From Pedomonas mirosovicensis (GTDB lineage: Bacteria > Pseudomonadota > Alphaproteobacteria > Sphingomonadales > Sphingomonadaceae), in NCBI RefSeq assembly GCF_022569295.1, contig NZ_JAKFIA010000001.1:2495001-2559000 (forward strand): 64,000 bases of DNA. The letters are read 5' to 3'. The translations under genes and the position numbers were made by a program. The notes beneath the pieces were generated by a model that saw nothing but the letters and a program-made list of their open reading frames with translations, ran no database searches and was not told the origin of the DNA. Shown here one piece after another: positions 47,079-56,057 of the stretch (within the stretch, counting starts at the first letter, position 1; each line of letters starts with the position of its first letter).

Positions 47079-49613
47079 ATGAACCTTTTCCGCTTTCGCG
47101 CTTGGCGCAAGCCCCGCACCTTGGGTAGGCTGCCAACCCAAGGGCAGGGCAAGGGCATGAAGGAAAAGGAACTCCGGCTGGCGCTGGTTTGCTACGGCGG
47201 CGTGTCGCTCGCCGTTTACATGCACGGCATCACCAAGGAAATCTGGAAGCTGCAGCGCGCTTCCAAAACCTGGCGCGACATCAAGGAGTTGCCCGAGGAC
47301 GAGCGCGAAGCGGCGCTTCGCCGGACCGGCCATTCCCTCGATACCGAGAAGGTTTATTTCGACCTGCTCGCCCGTCTTGCCGAGACGGTGGATCTGCGCG
47401 TGCTGGTGGACGTGATTGCCGGCGCATCGGCTGGCGGCATCAATGGCGTGTTTCTCGCCAAGGCCATTGCCGAGGACCTGTCGCTGGAGCCGCTGACCGA
47501 CCTGTGGATGCGAAACGCGGACGTGGAGAAGCTGCTCGACCCCCGGCAGGCGGCCACGCCCTGGAGCAAGGCCTACATGCGCCCGCTCCTCTGGCTGTAC
47601 CAGCGCTGGCGCGCCCGCCGCGTGGACGAGGAAGACGTTCTTGGCGAGGAGGCCAGCGACGAGGTGCGCGCCAAATTCTCGGCCCTCGTGCGCTCCCGCT
47701 GGTTCGAGCCGCCCTTCTCCGGCGAAGGTTTTGCACGGCTGCTCTATGAAGGATTGGAGGCCATGCAGCGCACGGGTGTGCGCGCCGGCTCGCTGTTGCC
47801 GGTCGGCCACCCGCTCGATCTGGTCGTCACCGTCACCGATTACCACGGCCACAACCAGACGCTGCGGCTGAATTCCCCGCCGCGTATCAACGAGCGCGAG
47901 CACCGGCTCATCATCTCGTTCCATGATCCCGGCACCCACCCGCAGGGCCGGCGCAAGCTGGGGGAGAATGCGAGCCTGGCCTTTGCCGCCCGCGCCACCG
48001 CCTCGTTCCCCGGCGCATTTCCGCCCGCCTCGATTTCCGAGGTCGACAAGCTTCTCGCCGAGCGCGGGCAGGTATGGCGCGAACGCTCCGCCTTCATCGA
48101 GCAGCTGTTTCCCACCTGGACGCTCGATGGCCGCGACCCCGCAAACATTCCGCTGATGGACGGCAGCGTGCTCAACAACAAGCCGTTCGATGCCGCCATC
48201 CGCGCGCTGCGGGACCGGCCCGCCCACCGCGAGGTGGACCGGCGCGTCGTCTACATCGAGCCCTACCCGAAGGATCTGGAAACCCGCCGCGACGACGCCA
48301 GCTTCTTCGGGGCCATTGTGGGCGCGCTCTCCACCATTCCGCGCCAGCAGCCGATCCGCGACGATCTGGAGCGGTTGCAGAACCTCACCGCGAAGCTGGG
48401 CAGCATCCGCAGCATTATCGACAGCCTGACGCCCGATATCGAGACGGCCATTGAGGATGCCTTTGGCGAGCGGCTGCACGTCAACCGCGCCACGCCGCAG
48501 GCCATCGCCCAGTGGCGCATTCTTGCCCAGCAGCGGCTGGCCGATCGCTCCGGCTTTACCTACAAGGGCTATGCCGAGCTGAAGACGGCACGGGTGCTGG
48601 AGGAAATGGCCAGCCTGTTCTGCATCCTCAGCCGCCGCCACAGCAGCACCGCCCACCATGACATGCTCCAGCTGGTTCGCCACTGGGCGGAGGAGGCGAA
48701 AATCCTCCCGCTCGGCGCATTCGGCAGCGCCCAGCATTTCAGCGAGCATCTGGGCGAGCACCTGCCCTGGCTGCAATTCCTGCGCCGGTTCGACCTGGGC
48801 TTCCGCATTCGGCGCCTGCGCTTCGTCATTCGCCGCGTCAACGACCTCTACGGCACTCTCGGCGTGACCAGCCACGAAGCGCTGGACGTGGCCAAAAGCC
48901 ACCTCTACGCCGCCCTTGCGCCCATGCTCCAGCGGCAAACCGGCACTGCCGCCGAACTTAAGGACCTGCCCGGCCTTGCCCGCCTGCATCTTGATCCCTC
49001 AGGCGCCATTACGGCGCTCGGCGATGCCCTCAAGCTGGTGGAACTGGACGAGGAGGTGGACCGCCGCATGTCAGAATGCGTTGCCGCCATGCCGGATGCG
49101 GAAGTGGGCCGGCAGGTGCTGCTCGCCTTCCTCGGCTTTCCGTTTTTCGATCTCGTCACCCTCCCCATGCTCGAGCACGGCACCGAGGAGCTGGAGGGCA
49201 TCAAGGTCGATCGCCTGTCGCCGCTCGATGCCACCTCATTGCGAGACGGCGGGGCCGAAACCACGCTGAAGGGCATCCAGTTCGCCACCTTCGGCGCGTT
49301 CCTCTCCCGCGCCTACCGGGAAAATGATTACCTCTGGGGCCGCCTGCATGCGGCAGAGCGGATGATCGACATTCTGCTCTCCAGCGCCGCGCCCGCCGTT
49401 CATCTCCCCGCGCTGGAGGTCGCCCGCTACAAGCGTCAGGCGTTCCTTGAAATCCTCCAGGCCGAGCGCCCGCGCCTGCGCCGCGTCACCGGGCTCATCG
49501 ACCAGCTGTTGGCCGAGATTTACGCCCAGCACCCGGAGGACGCGGACGCTGGCGAGGAACCGCCCTCCACCCTGCCGGCGGACACGCCCGCACCCGCACC
49601 CACGGCGTCCTGA
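47079..49613 (+). CDS. Large patatin-like phospholipase with DUF3376
   Basis: An 844-aa protein. The N-terminal patatin domain has CYGGVSLAVYMHGIT (oxyanion loop), the nucleophile serine in IAGASAGGINGVFL and the dyad aspartate in LMDGSVLNNKPF. The long C-terminal region matches the bacterial patatin-related family with DUF3376. No signal peptide; it may be cytoplasmic or membrane-peripheral. Such proteins hydrolyse acyl lipids, but this subfamily has no defined role. The start is ATG 47079 or 47157 (MKEKELRLAL). Confidence 0.85.
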   Translation: MNLFRFRAWRKPRTLGRLPTQGQGKGMKEKELRLALVCYGGVSLAVYMHGITKEIWKLQRASKTWRDIKELPEDEREAALRRTGHSLDTEKVYFDLLARLAETVDLRVLVDVIAGASAGGINGVFLAKAIAEDLSLEPLTDLWMRNADVEKLLDPRQAATPWSKAYMRPLLWLYQRWRARRVDEEDVLGEEASDEVRAKFSALVRSRWFEPPFSGEGFARLLYEGLEAMQRTGVRAGSLLPVGHPLDLVVTVTDYHGHNQTLRLNSPPRINEREHRLIISFHDPGTHPQGRRKLGENASLAFAARATASFPGAFPPASISEVDKLLAERGQVWRERSAFIEQLFPTWTLDGRDPANIPLMDGSVLNNKPFDAAIRALRDRPAHREVDRRVVYIEPYPKDLETRRDDASFFGAIVGALSTIPRQQPIRDDLERLQNLTAKLGSIRSIIDSLTPDIETAIEDAFGERLHVNRATPQAIAQWRILAQQRLADRSGFTYKGYAELKTARVLEEMASLFCILSRRHSSTAHHDMLQLVRHWAEEAKILPLGAFGSAQHFSEHLGEHLPWLQFLRRFDLGFRIRRLRFVIRRVNDLYGTLGVTSHEALDVAKSHLYAALAPMLQRQTGTAAELKDLPGLARLHLDPSGAITALGDALKLVELDEEVDRRMSECVAAMPDAEVGRQVLLAFLGFPFFDLVTLPMLEHGTEELEGIKVDRLSPLDATSLRDGGAETTLKGIQFATFGAFLSRAYRENDYLWGRLHAAERMIDILLSSAAPAVHLPALEVARYKRQAFLEILQAERPRLRRVTGLIDQLLAEIYAQHPEDADAGEEPPSTLPADTPAPAPTAS

Positions 49614-49619
49614 GGGTTT

Positions 49620-49740
49620 GATTTTTTTACGCAGGAGGTCCCTGTGCGCGGAGGCGCACAAACTATTAATTCCTGTGCGCGGAGGCGCACAAACTATCAA
49701 TCCCCTCTTGGCAACCTCCCATCCGATCAAAAGGGACGTG
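49620..49740. repeat. Composite hairpin repeat, copy 5 left half, interrupted by a 31-bp tandem duplication
   Basis: TTTTTTACGCAGGAGG and the later AACCTCCCATCCGATCAAAAGGGACG match the repeat family, but the hairpin is interrupted by two copies of a 31-bp unit. Confidence 0.5.
49641..49702 (+). repeat. Two tandem copies of a 31-bp hairpin unit
   Basis: Copies at 49641-49671 and 49672-49702 (period 31) differ at about two positions. Each contains a perfect GTGCGC-GGAG-GCGCAC hairpin followed by AAACTAT(T/C)AAT. Confidence 0.85.
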
Positions 49741-49817
49741 CGTGTGACAACGGGTGCAGCCCAGTGATTGGGCCATGTTTCCAGAGGGAGCCGGAAACTC
49801 GGCCCCTTTAAATAAAT

Positions 49818-49860
49818 GGGGGATCGAAAGGGGGTCCGAGACCCCCTTTCATTTCTTTAC
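49818..49860 (-). repeat. Dispersed hairpin repeat, copy 5 right half (inverted)
   Basis: GGGGGATCGAAAGGGGGTC then CGA and GACCCCCTTTC, the inverted form of the family, just upstream of rarA. Confidence 0.6.
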
Positions 49861-49898
49861 TTTTGACGCCCCAACGCAGGGCGCGATAGAACAGGGAC

Positions 49899-51230
49899 AT
49901 GTCCGACCTGTTTGGAAGCACCGCCCCCGAGCCCGCCGTGAAGGCCGAGCGTCAGCCGTTGCCTGAGCGGTTGCGCCCGCGTGCGCTGGAGGATGTGGTG
50001 GGGCAGGAGCATCTGACCGGCCCTAACGGCGCGCTCACCCGCATGCTGGCGGGCGGCAAGCTGCCCAGCCTCATTCTGTGGGGCCCGCCCGGCACCGGCA
50101 AGACCACCATCGCCCGCCTGCTGGCGGACCGGGTGAATTTGCATTTCGTGCAGATCTCCGCCGTGTTCTCGGGCGTTGCCGACCTGAAGAAGGCGTTCGA
50201 GCAGGCCCGCATGCGCGCGCGCATGGGCGAGGGCACGCTGCTGTTCGTCGATGAGATTCACCGTTTCAACCGCAGCCAGCAGGACGGGTTTCTGCCCTAT
50301 GTGGAGGATGGCACCGTCACGCTCGTGGGCGCGACCACCGAGAACCCCTCGTTCGAGCTGAACGCGGCGCTGCTGTCGCGCACGCAGGTGCTGGTGCTGA
50401 ACCGGCTGGACGAGGCGGCGCTGGGCGCGCTGCTCACCCGCGCGGAGGCGGTGACGGGCAAGACCCTGCCGCTGACGGAAGAGGCCCGCGCCGCGCTCGT
50501 CGGCATGGCGGACGGGGACGGCCGCTTCCTCCTCAACAGCGCTGAAATGCTGCTCGGCCTGCCGGTCGATGGGCCGATGGATACGGCGGCCCTCTCCGAA
50601 GTGCTGGCCCGCCGCCTGCCGGTCTACGACAAGGACCGGGAGGGGCATTACAACCTGCTCAGCTGCTTCCACAAAAGCTTGCGCGGCAGCGATGTGAACG
50701 CGGCCATGTATTGGGCGGCGCGGATGATTGCGGGCGGCGAGGAGCCGACGACGATTTTCCGCCGCCTCGCCTGTGCGGCGTCCGAAGACGTGGGCATGGC
50801 CGACCCGCAGGCGATGGTGCAGGTCATCACCGCGTGGCAGGCGTTCGAGCGCGTGGGCTGGCCGGAGGGGCGGCTGTTCCTCGCCCAAGCCATCGCCTAC
50901 GTGGCGACCGCGCCCAAGTCCAACGCCGCCTACAGCGCATTCAACGAGGCCTTGGCGCTGGCGAAGCAGACCGGCTCGCTCGCCCCGCCCAAGCATATCC
51001 TGAACGCGCCCACGAAGCTGATGAAGGATCTGGGCTACCACGAGGGCTACAAGTACGATCACGACTACCCGGACGCCTTCTCGGGGCAGGAATTCTTCCC
51101 CGAGCCGCTGGCCGGCCCCAACCGCCCCGATTTCTACCAGCCCAACGAGCGCGGCTTCGAGCGGGACATCCGCAAGCGCCTCGACTACTGGGACGCCTTG
51201 CGGAAGAAGCGACAGGGCGGCGGGGATTGA
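49899..51230 (+). CDS. rarA: Replication-associated recombination protein A
   Basis: A 443-aa AAA+ ATPase (RarA/MgsA/WRNIP1) that acts at stalled replication forks. LPERLRPRALEDVVGQEHL, Walker A GPPGTGKTTIAR, Walker B LFVDEIHRFNRSQQD, sensor TTENPSFELNAALLSR, and the C-terminal tetramer domain ending RPDFYQPNERGFE. Cytoplasmic. The stop overlaps by four bases (TTGA) the start of the RNase H-like gene, so they are translationally coupled. Confidence 0.96.
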   Translation: MSDLFGSTAPEPAVKAERQPLPERLRPRALEDVVGQEHLTGPNGALTRMLAGGKLPSLILWGPPGTGKTTIARLLADRVNLHFVQISAVFSGVADLKKAFEQARMRARMGEGTLLFVDEIHRFNRSQQDGFLPYVEDGTVTLVGATTENPSFELNAALLSRTQVLVLNRLDEAALGALLTRAEAVTGKTLPLTEEARAALVGMADGDGRFLLNSAEMLLGLPVDGPMDTAALSEVLARRLPVYDKDREGHYNLLSCFHKSLRGSDVNAAMYWAARMIAGGEEPTTIFRRLACAASEDVGMADPQAMVQVITAWQAFERVGWPEGRLFLAQAIAYVATAPKSNAAYSAFNEALALAKQTGSLAPPKHILNAPTKLMKDLGYHEGYKYDHDYPDAFSGQEFFPEPLAGPNRPDFYQPNERGFERDIRKRLDYWDALRKKRQGGGD

Positions 51231-52084
51231 GGTCGTTCGAGCGCTTCATCACCATCGACTGGACCGGGGCGAAGGGCAGCCGCCACAAGGCCATCGAAGT
51301 CGCGGACTGCGCCCCCGGCGATGCCGCCCCGGTGCGCGTGCCCCCGCCCGGCAAATACTGGTCTCGCCAGGCCGTGCTGGCGTTCGTGCAAGATCTGGCG
51401 CGCGAGAAGTCCCGCGCCCTCATCGGCTTTGATTTTTCCTTCGCCCCGCCGTTTGCGGATGCGGGCTGCTACCTGCCCGGTTTTTCCGCACCCGCAACCG
51501 GGCCGGATTTCTGGGCTTTCGTCGAGGAAAATTCGCACGATGAAGACCTTGGCGCGGCCAGTCTCATCGAGGGCTTGCTGCGCCCGCATTTCTATTTCGG
51601 CAGCAATTGCGGCCCCAAGGCCCGGTTCCTGCGCCTGCGCGCCTGCGAGGCCGCGTTCAATGCTCAGGGCGGCGGCAAGCCGTCTTCCATTTTCGATTGC
51701 GTCGGGGCCGCGCAGGTGGCCAAGGCCAGCTTTGCGGGCATGCGCCTGCTCCACCACCTGCGCGAGCAGGGCGTTGCCATCTGGCCGTTCGATCCCCTGC
51801 CCGCCGCCGGCCCGGTGGTGGTTGAAATCTACTGTCGCGCGTTCCTCCGCCTGGCAGGTGGGCGTGGCCTCAAGCTGCGGGACGGGCCGAGCCTCGATGC
51901 TGCCCTCGCCTCTCTTGGCTCCCGCCCCGCCGGGCTTACCGGCCCGCTGCCGGATCACCTGACCGACGTGCTGGTCAGCAGCGCCGGGCTGCGGCATATT
52001 GCGGCGAGCCCGCACGTCTGGCAGCCGTCCTTCCTCACGCCGGAGCTGGCCCTTACCGAAGGGTGGACGTTTGGCGTGGCTTGA
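51227..52084 (+). CDS. RNase H-like/DUF429-type protein coupled to rarA
   Basis: A 285-aa protein starting with TTG (51227) in the frame overlapping the rarA stop, with GGCGGGG just upstream. FERFITIDWTGAKG and ALIGFDFSFAPPFAD look like the first strand and second acidic strand of an RNase H fold, as in the DUF429 family of predicted nucleases. A late conserved DHLTDVLVSSAGLR adds a further acidic residue. Function unknown; the overlap suggests work on nucleic acid at forks. Confidence 0.7.
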   Translation: MRSFERFITIDWTGAKGSRHKAIEVADCAPGDAAPVRVPPPGKYWSRQAVLAFVQDLAREKSRALIGFDFSFAPPFADAGCYLPGFSAPATGPDFWAFVEENSHDEDLGAASLIEGLLRPHFYFGSNCGPKARFLRLRACEAAFNAQGGGKPSSIFDCVGAAQVAKASFAGMRLLHHLREQGVAIWPFDPLPAAGPVVVEIYCRAFLRLAGGRGLKLRDGPSLDAALASLGSRPAGLTGPLPDHLTDVLVSSAGLRHIAASPHVWQPSFLTPELALTEGWTFGVA

Positions 52085-52099
52085 GGCTAAAGGCAGGAC

Positions 52100-52495
52100 A
52101 TGACACTGGTTTCTCCCCCTCAGGCCATTGCCCTCGTCGCCCTGGGCGGCAGCATCGGCGCAACCGGCCGCTATCTGCTCGGCAAGGCGGCGTTTGCGCT
52201 CGTCGGCGGCGCTTTTCCATGGGGCACGCTCGCTGCAAATGTGCTAGGAGGGCTGCTCATGGGCATCCTGACCGAGGTGCTGGCCCTGCGGGGCGGCAGC
52301 GAAGCCCTGCGGTTGTTTCTGGCCGTGGGCGTGCTCGGCGGATTTACGACCTTTTCAAGCTACAGCCTTGAGGTCGTTCTGATGTTGGAAAAGGGCCAAC
52401 TTTCCACAGCGGCGCTTTACGCGGCAGGCTCGGTGCTTGCCTCCGTTTTGGCGCTCTTCTGTGGGCTGTGGCTGATGAGGACGGTTTTGGCATGA
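52100..52495 (+). CDS. crcB: Fluoride exporter CrcB/Fluc
   Basis: A 131-aa four-helix membrane protein forming a dual-topology fluoride channel. GGSIGATGRYLLGK, WGTLAANVLGG and GGFTTFSSYSLEVV are family marks, including the phenylalanine box. No fluoride riboswitch is visible; the gene lies inside a run. Its stop overlaps by four bases the start of the pseudouridine synthase gene. Confidence 0.95.
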   Translation: MTLVSPPQAIALVALGGSIGATGRYLLGKAAFALVGGAFPWGTLAANVLGGLLMGILTEVLALRGGSEALRLFLAVGVLGGFTTFSSYSLEVVLMLEKGQLSTAALYAAGSVLASVLALFCGLWLMRTVLA

Positions 52496-53669
52496 GTAAC
52501 GTAACCGAGGCGGTCGTTTCGGACGACGACGACGGCATCCGCGTGGACCGCTGGTTCAAGCGGAACCGCCCCGATGTCTCCTTCACGCTGGTGGCCCGCT
52601 GGGCGCGCACCGGCGCGCTGCGGGTGGATGGTCAGAAGGTCTCCCCAGGCGACCGGCTGGCGGCGGGCCAGGTGCTCCGCATTCCCCCGTCGAGGAGGTG
52701 GAGGAGCGCCCCGCCGTCTGGACACGCACGCCGGTGGAGCTGACGCCGGAAGAGGTGGAGTACGCGCAAAGCCTCGTCATCCACCGGGACGACTACGCCA
52801 TCGTCATCAACAAGCCGCCGGGGCTGGCAACGCAGGGCGGCACCAAGACGAAAACCCACGTCGACCGGCTGCTGGATGCCCTCAAGTTCGGTCGCCCGGA
52901 CCGGCCGCGCCTCGTCCACCGGCTGGACAAGGACACCTCCGGCGTACTGCTGCTCGCCCGCACCGCCAATGCGGCCGGGTTCTTCTCCAAGGCCTTCTCC
53001 GGCCGGACCGCGCACAAGATCTACTGGGCGCTGGTGGTGGGCGACCCGCAGCCGGACTCCGGCATGATCGTCGCCCCGCTCGCCAAGATGCCGGGCACGG
53101 GCGGCGAGAAAATGACCATCGACGAGAAGGACGGCCTGCCCGCCAAGACGCGCTACCGCGTCATCGAGCGCGCGGGCACCCGCGCCGCGTGGGTGGAGTT
53201 CGAGCCGCTGACGGGCCGCACCCACCAGATCCGCGTGCACGCCGCCGAGGCGCTGGGCTGCCCGATCGTGGGCGACGCCAAGTACGGCGGGGCGGATGCG
53301 TTCCTCACCGGCGGCGTCAGCCGCAAGCTGCACCTGCACGCCCGCTCCCTCACCATCGAGCATCCGTCGGGCAAGACGCTCTCCATCACCGCCCCCATGG
53401 CCCAGCACATGCGGGACAGCTGGGACATGTTCGGCTTCGCCGACGACGCCCCGGCGCGCGAGGAAGACGAACTGTTCGATCCGCTGGCGGCCACCTGGGC
53501 GGCGGAAGGCGGCGCGCCCTCCGTCGGCAAGGGCAAGCGCCGGGGCGGCCCGCGCGGCCCCAAGCAGGAGCGCACCGGGGAGGACTATGTGAAGGCCCGC
53601 AGCTTCGCCCGACGCAACAGCCGCCGGGGCGCGCGCCGCGTGAAGAAGCCCAGAGGGCGGCCCGCATAA
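52492..53669 (+). pseudogene. RluA/RluC-family pseudouridine synthase, broken by a 1-bp frameshift
   Basis: From ATG 52492 an S4-type RNA-binding domain runs to RIPP at about 52688, then the reading continues in another frame as VEEVEERPAVWTRTPVEL to the stop at 53669, about 390 aa. Adding one C to CCCCC (52684-52688) restores the protein. The catalytic aspartate is in RLVHRLDKDTSG, and PLTGRTHQIRVH follows. The C-terminal 40 residues are very basic (RRGGPRGPK…KKPRGRPA). It modifies uridines of 23S rRNA. Either sequencing error or a dead gene. Confidence 0.85.
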
Positions 53670-53697
53670 GGCCGGACGAGTAAAGCAGTAGCCCCGT

Positions 53698-54369
53698 ATG
53701 AGCCGCGATCCCCTCCTCGTCGTTTTCGATTGCGACGGCACGCTGGTCGACAGTCAGGCCAACATCATCCAGGCGCTCGGCCTGTGCTTCGACAAGCACG
53801 GGCTGGACGCGCCGTGCGCGCAGGCCGCCCGGCGCATCGTCGGCCTGTCGCTGGTGGAGGCCATGCAGGCCATGCTGCCGGAGGCGGAGCCGGACCTGCA
53901 CGTCGCGCTGGCGCAGGACTACAAGCGCGCCTTCCAGAAGCTGCGCGCCGCCGGCACGCTGGCGCACGAGCCCCTGTTCGACGGCACCCGCGAGGTGCTG
54001 GAAGCGCTGGAGGCGCGCGGCTCCATGCTCGGCGTCGCCACCGGCAAATCGGATCGCGGCTTGGCCTTGTGCCTTGAGCACCACAACCTCGCCCACCATT
54101 TCGTGACGCTGCAAACGGCGGACCGGCACCCCTCCAAGCCCCACCCCTCCATGCTGCACGCGGCGATGGCGGAAACCGCCAGCGCGCCCGAACGCACCGC
54201 CATGGTGGGCGACACGGTGTACGACATTCACATGGCCCGCGCCGCAGGCGTGCTGCCCATCGGCGTCGCCTGGGGCTACCACGAGCCCGATGAACTGCGC
54301 GCCGCCGGGGCCGTTGCCGTCCTTGAGCGGTACGAAGACCTGCACGACGTGCTGGAGCGGAATCTATGA
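53698..54369 (+). CDS. HAD-superfamily phosphatase (Gph-like)
   Basis: A 223-aa phosphatase. Nucleophile aspartate in VVFDCDGTLVDSQ (motif I), TGKSDRGL (motif II region), and the metal-binding MVGDTVYDIHMARAAG (motif IV). Cap domain of the phosphoglycolate phosphatase type. It may act on phosphoglycolate or other small phosphates. Overlaps the next gene by ATGA. Confidence 0.9.
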   Translation: MSRDPLLVVFDCDGTLVDSQANIIQALGLCFDKHGLDAPCAQAARRIVGLSLVEAMQAMLPEAEPDLHVALAQDYKRAFQKLRAAGTLAHEPLFDGTREVLEALEARGSMLGVATGKSDRGLALCLEHHNLAHHFVTLQTADRHPSKPHPSMLHAAMAETASAPERTAMVGDTVYDIHMARAAGVLPIGVAWGYHEPDELRAAGAVAVLERYEDLHDVLERNL

Positions 54370-54596
54370 CCCGCGCGCACAAGATCCTCCTCACCCTCGG
54401 CGGCATCGCCTGCGTTCTGTTCCTGGCGCTCAGCATCGTGGTGCTGGCCAAGCTGGAGCTGGGCGCGCTCATCGGCTATGGCGCGCCCGAGACGAAGCGC
54501 CTGGGGATCAAGATGCTGCTCGCCTCCGTGGCGCTCATGTTTGCCCTCAGCCTGTGGGGCTTGCGGCTCATGCTGAAGGACTCGATGACGCAATGA
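54366..54596 (+). CDS. Small two-helix membrane protein
   Basis: 76 aa with helices at about residues 8-30 and 48-68, separated by a short polar loop (GAPETKRLG). It overlaps the HAD gene before it and the ATP12 gene after it by ATGA, so all three are tightly coupled. Function unknown; location suggests a link to ATP synthase assembly at the inner membrane. Confidence 0.75.
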   Translation: MTRAHKILLTLGGIACVLFLALSIVVLAKLELGALIGYGAPETKRLGIKMLLASVALMFALSLWGLRLMLKDSMTQ

Positions 54597-55291
54597 AACG
54601 CTTCTACAAGCAGGTCTCCATCGCCCCCACGGAGGGCGGCTACCAGATCCACCTCGACGGGCGGCCGGTCCGCACCCCATCGAAGGCGGTGCTGGTGGTG
54701 CCGGGCAAGGCGCTGGCCGAAGCCGTGGCGCAGGAGTGGGACGCGCAGGTGGAAACCATCGAGCCCGCCGCCATGCCGCTCACCCGCCACGCCAACACGG
54801 TGCTGGACCGGGTGGCGCTGCACCGCGACGCGGTGGTGGAAGAAATCGCCCGCTACGGCGAGACCGACCTCATCTGCTACCGCGCCGAATGGCCCACCGA
54901 GCTTGCGGAACGCCAGTGCCGCACCTGGGACCCGCTGGTGGACTGGGCGCGCCGCCGCTACGACGTCAGCCTCACGACCGTCAGCGGCATCATGCACCAG
55001 CCGCAGGGGGATGAAACCCTTGAGCGCCTCACCCGCTCGGTTGAAAGCCTGTCCGACTGGCAGCTTGCCCCCCTGCATACCCTCACCACCATCACCGGCT
55101 CGCTGGTGATCGGGCTGGCGCTGCTCGAAGGCGAGGTATCGCCTGAGCAGGCGTGGGAAGCCGGGCAGCTGGACGAGCTGTTCCAGGCCGAAAAATGGGG
55201 CGAGGATGAATTAGCGGTGAAGGCCCACGAGGCCCGCCGCGTCGACCTCCTCTCCGCCGCCCGCTTTCTCGAGTTGCTCCGCGCCGGCTGA
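54593..55291 (+). CDS. ATP12-family F1-ATPase assembly chaperone
   Basis: A 232-aa protein matching the ATP12 family: FYKQVSIAPTEGGYQIHLDGRPVRTP (core IHLDGRPVRTP), EWDAQ, MPLTRHANTVLDRV, RYGETDLICYRAEWP and QPQGDETL. In mitochondria ATP12 guards the F1 alpha subunit before assembly; alphaproteobacteria carry homologues. No atp genes are in the window. Last gene of the crcB run; a strong terminator follows. Confidence 0.92.
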   Translation: MKRFYKQVSIAPTEGGYQIHLDGRPVRTPSKAVLVVPGKALAEAVAQEWDAQVETIEPAAMPLTRHANTVLDRVALHRDAVVEEIARYGETDLICYRAEWPTELAERQCRTWDPLVDWARRRYDVSLTTVSGIMHQPQGDETLERLTRSVESLSDWQLAPLHTLTTITGSLVIGLALLEGEVSPEQAWEAGQLDELFQAEKWGEDELAVKAHEARRVDLLSAARFLELLRAG

Positions 55292-55316
55292 GCTGCGCGG
55301 GAAGCTTCCCCTAAAA

Positions 55317-55345
55317 AGAAAGCCCGGCATTGCCGCCGGGCTTTT
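55317..55345. terminator. Terminator after ATP12 gene
   Basis: AAAGCCCGGC pairs with GCCGGGCTTT, loop ATTGCC, with A and T tracts on both sides, so it serves both convergent genes. Confidence 0.85.
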
Positions 55346-55366
55346 GCGTTCAGGCGCGCTGATGGC

Positions 55367-55960
55367 TCATCCCAACAGCTGCTCCCGGATCTGCATGGCA
55401 ATCGACTGCGCCACTGGCTGGAAACGCGGGTCCGTCTTCGCGCGCTCCAGCAGCAGGTTCAGAAAGTTCTCGATGCTGGTGCGGATCGCCCCCTCGTTCG
55501 CCAGGCGCAGCCGCTCCACACCAAGGAAAGCATCCCCCGTCGTGGCGGAGAATTCCGAGGCCACTTCCTCGTCCAGCAGCGTCTCGCTGCCATCCGCCTT
55601 GGCCAGCGTGTAGCGCACCCGCGCCTTCACCGTGAAGGTGAAGCCAAAAACGGGCTGCTTCAGCTCCACGAGCTGGGCCTTCAGCACATACTTGCCGTCT
55701 TCCGCCGCCAGAAGGGCGTGGGCGGAAAGGGTCTGCCGCAGCGCCTCGGCAAAGGCCTCGTTGGAAACTTCCGATGTCCACATCGGGTTGGTCTTCTGCC
55801 CGCCCGACACCTCCTGCACCTGCATGGACTGAAACAGCGGCGATTGCTCGGTCACCAGCCGCGCCTCGTTCACCGGCACCACCATTGCCCCCGGTTTTGC
55901 GCCGGAAGCGCACCCCGCCAGCGCCAATCCCGCCAGCATGAGCATCAAGATCTTCTGCAT
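55367..55960 (-). CDS. Uncharacterised lipoprotein
   Basis: A 197-aa protein with a lipoprotein signal (MLAGLALAGC, Cys at about 17). The mature part alternates strands and helices: MWTSEVSNEAFAEALRQTL and YVLKAQLVELKQPVFGFTFTV. It resembles the auxiliary lipoproteins of ABC/Tol-like systems in pattern, but no family is certain. Single gene, convergent with ATP12. Confidence 0.75.
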   Translation of the reverse strand: MQKILMLMLAGLALAGCASGAKPGAMVVPVNEARLVTEQSPLFQSMQVQEVSGGQKTNPMWTSEVSNEAFAEALRQTLSAHALLAAEDGKYVLKAQLVELKQPVFGFTFTVKARVRYTLAKADGSETLLDEEVASEFSATTGDAFLGVERLRLANEGAIRTSIENFLNLLLERAKTDPRFQPVAQSIAMQIREQLLG

Positions 55961-56057
55961 TTGCCCCCCTCACGAAAAAGCCCGGCCCAAAGCGCGCCAG
56001 GCAGATTAGTCCTTTTAAATTATTACTATGCCGTTCTAATGTTACCAGCAAGAAATC

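Noticed and set aside
46905-48989. 694-codon minus-strand frame over the patatin gene
   Set aside because: Same shadow effect; no ribosome-binding site or domain, while the plus strand shows clear patatin motifs.
52085-52099. Fluoride riboswitch before crcB
   Set aside because: Only 15 bp separate crcB from the gene upstream, and no conserved riboswitch core is seen in the preceding coding sequence.
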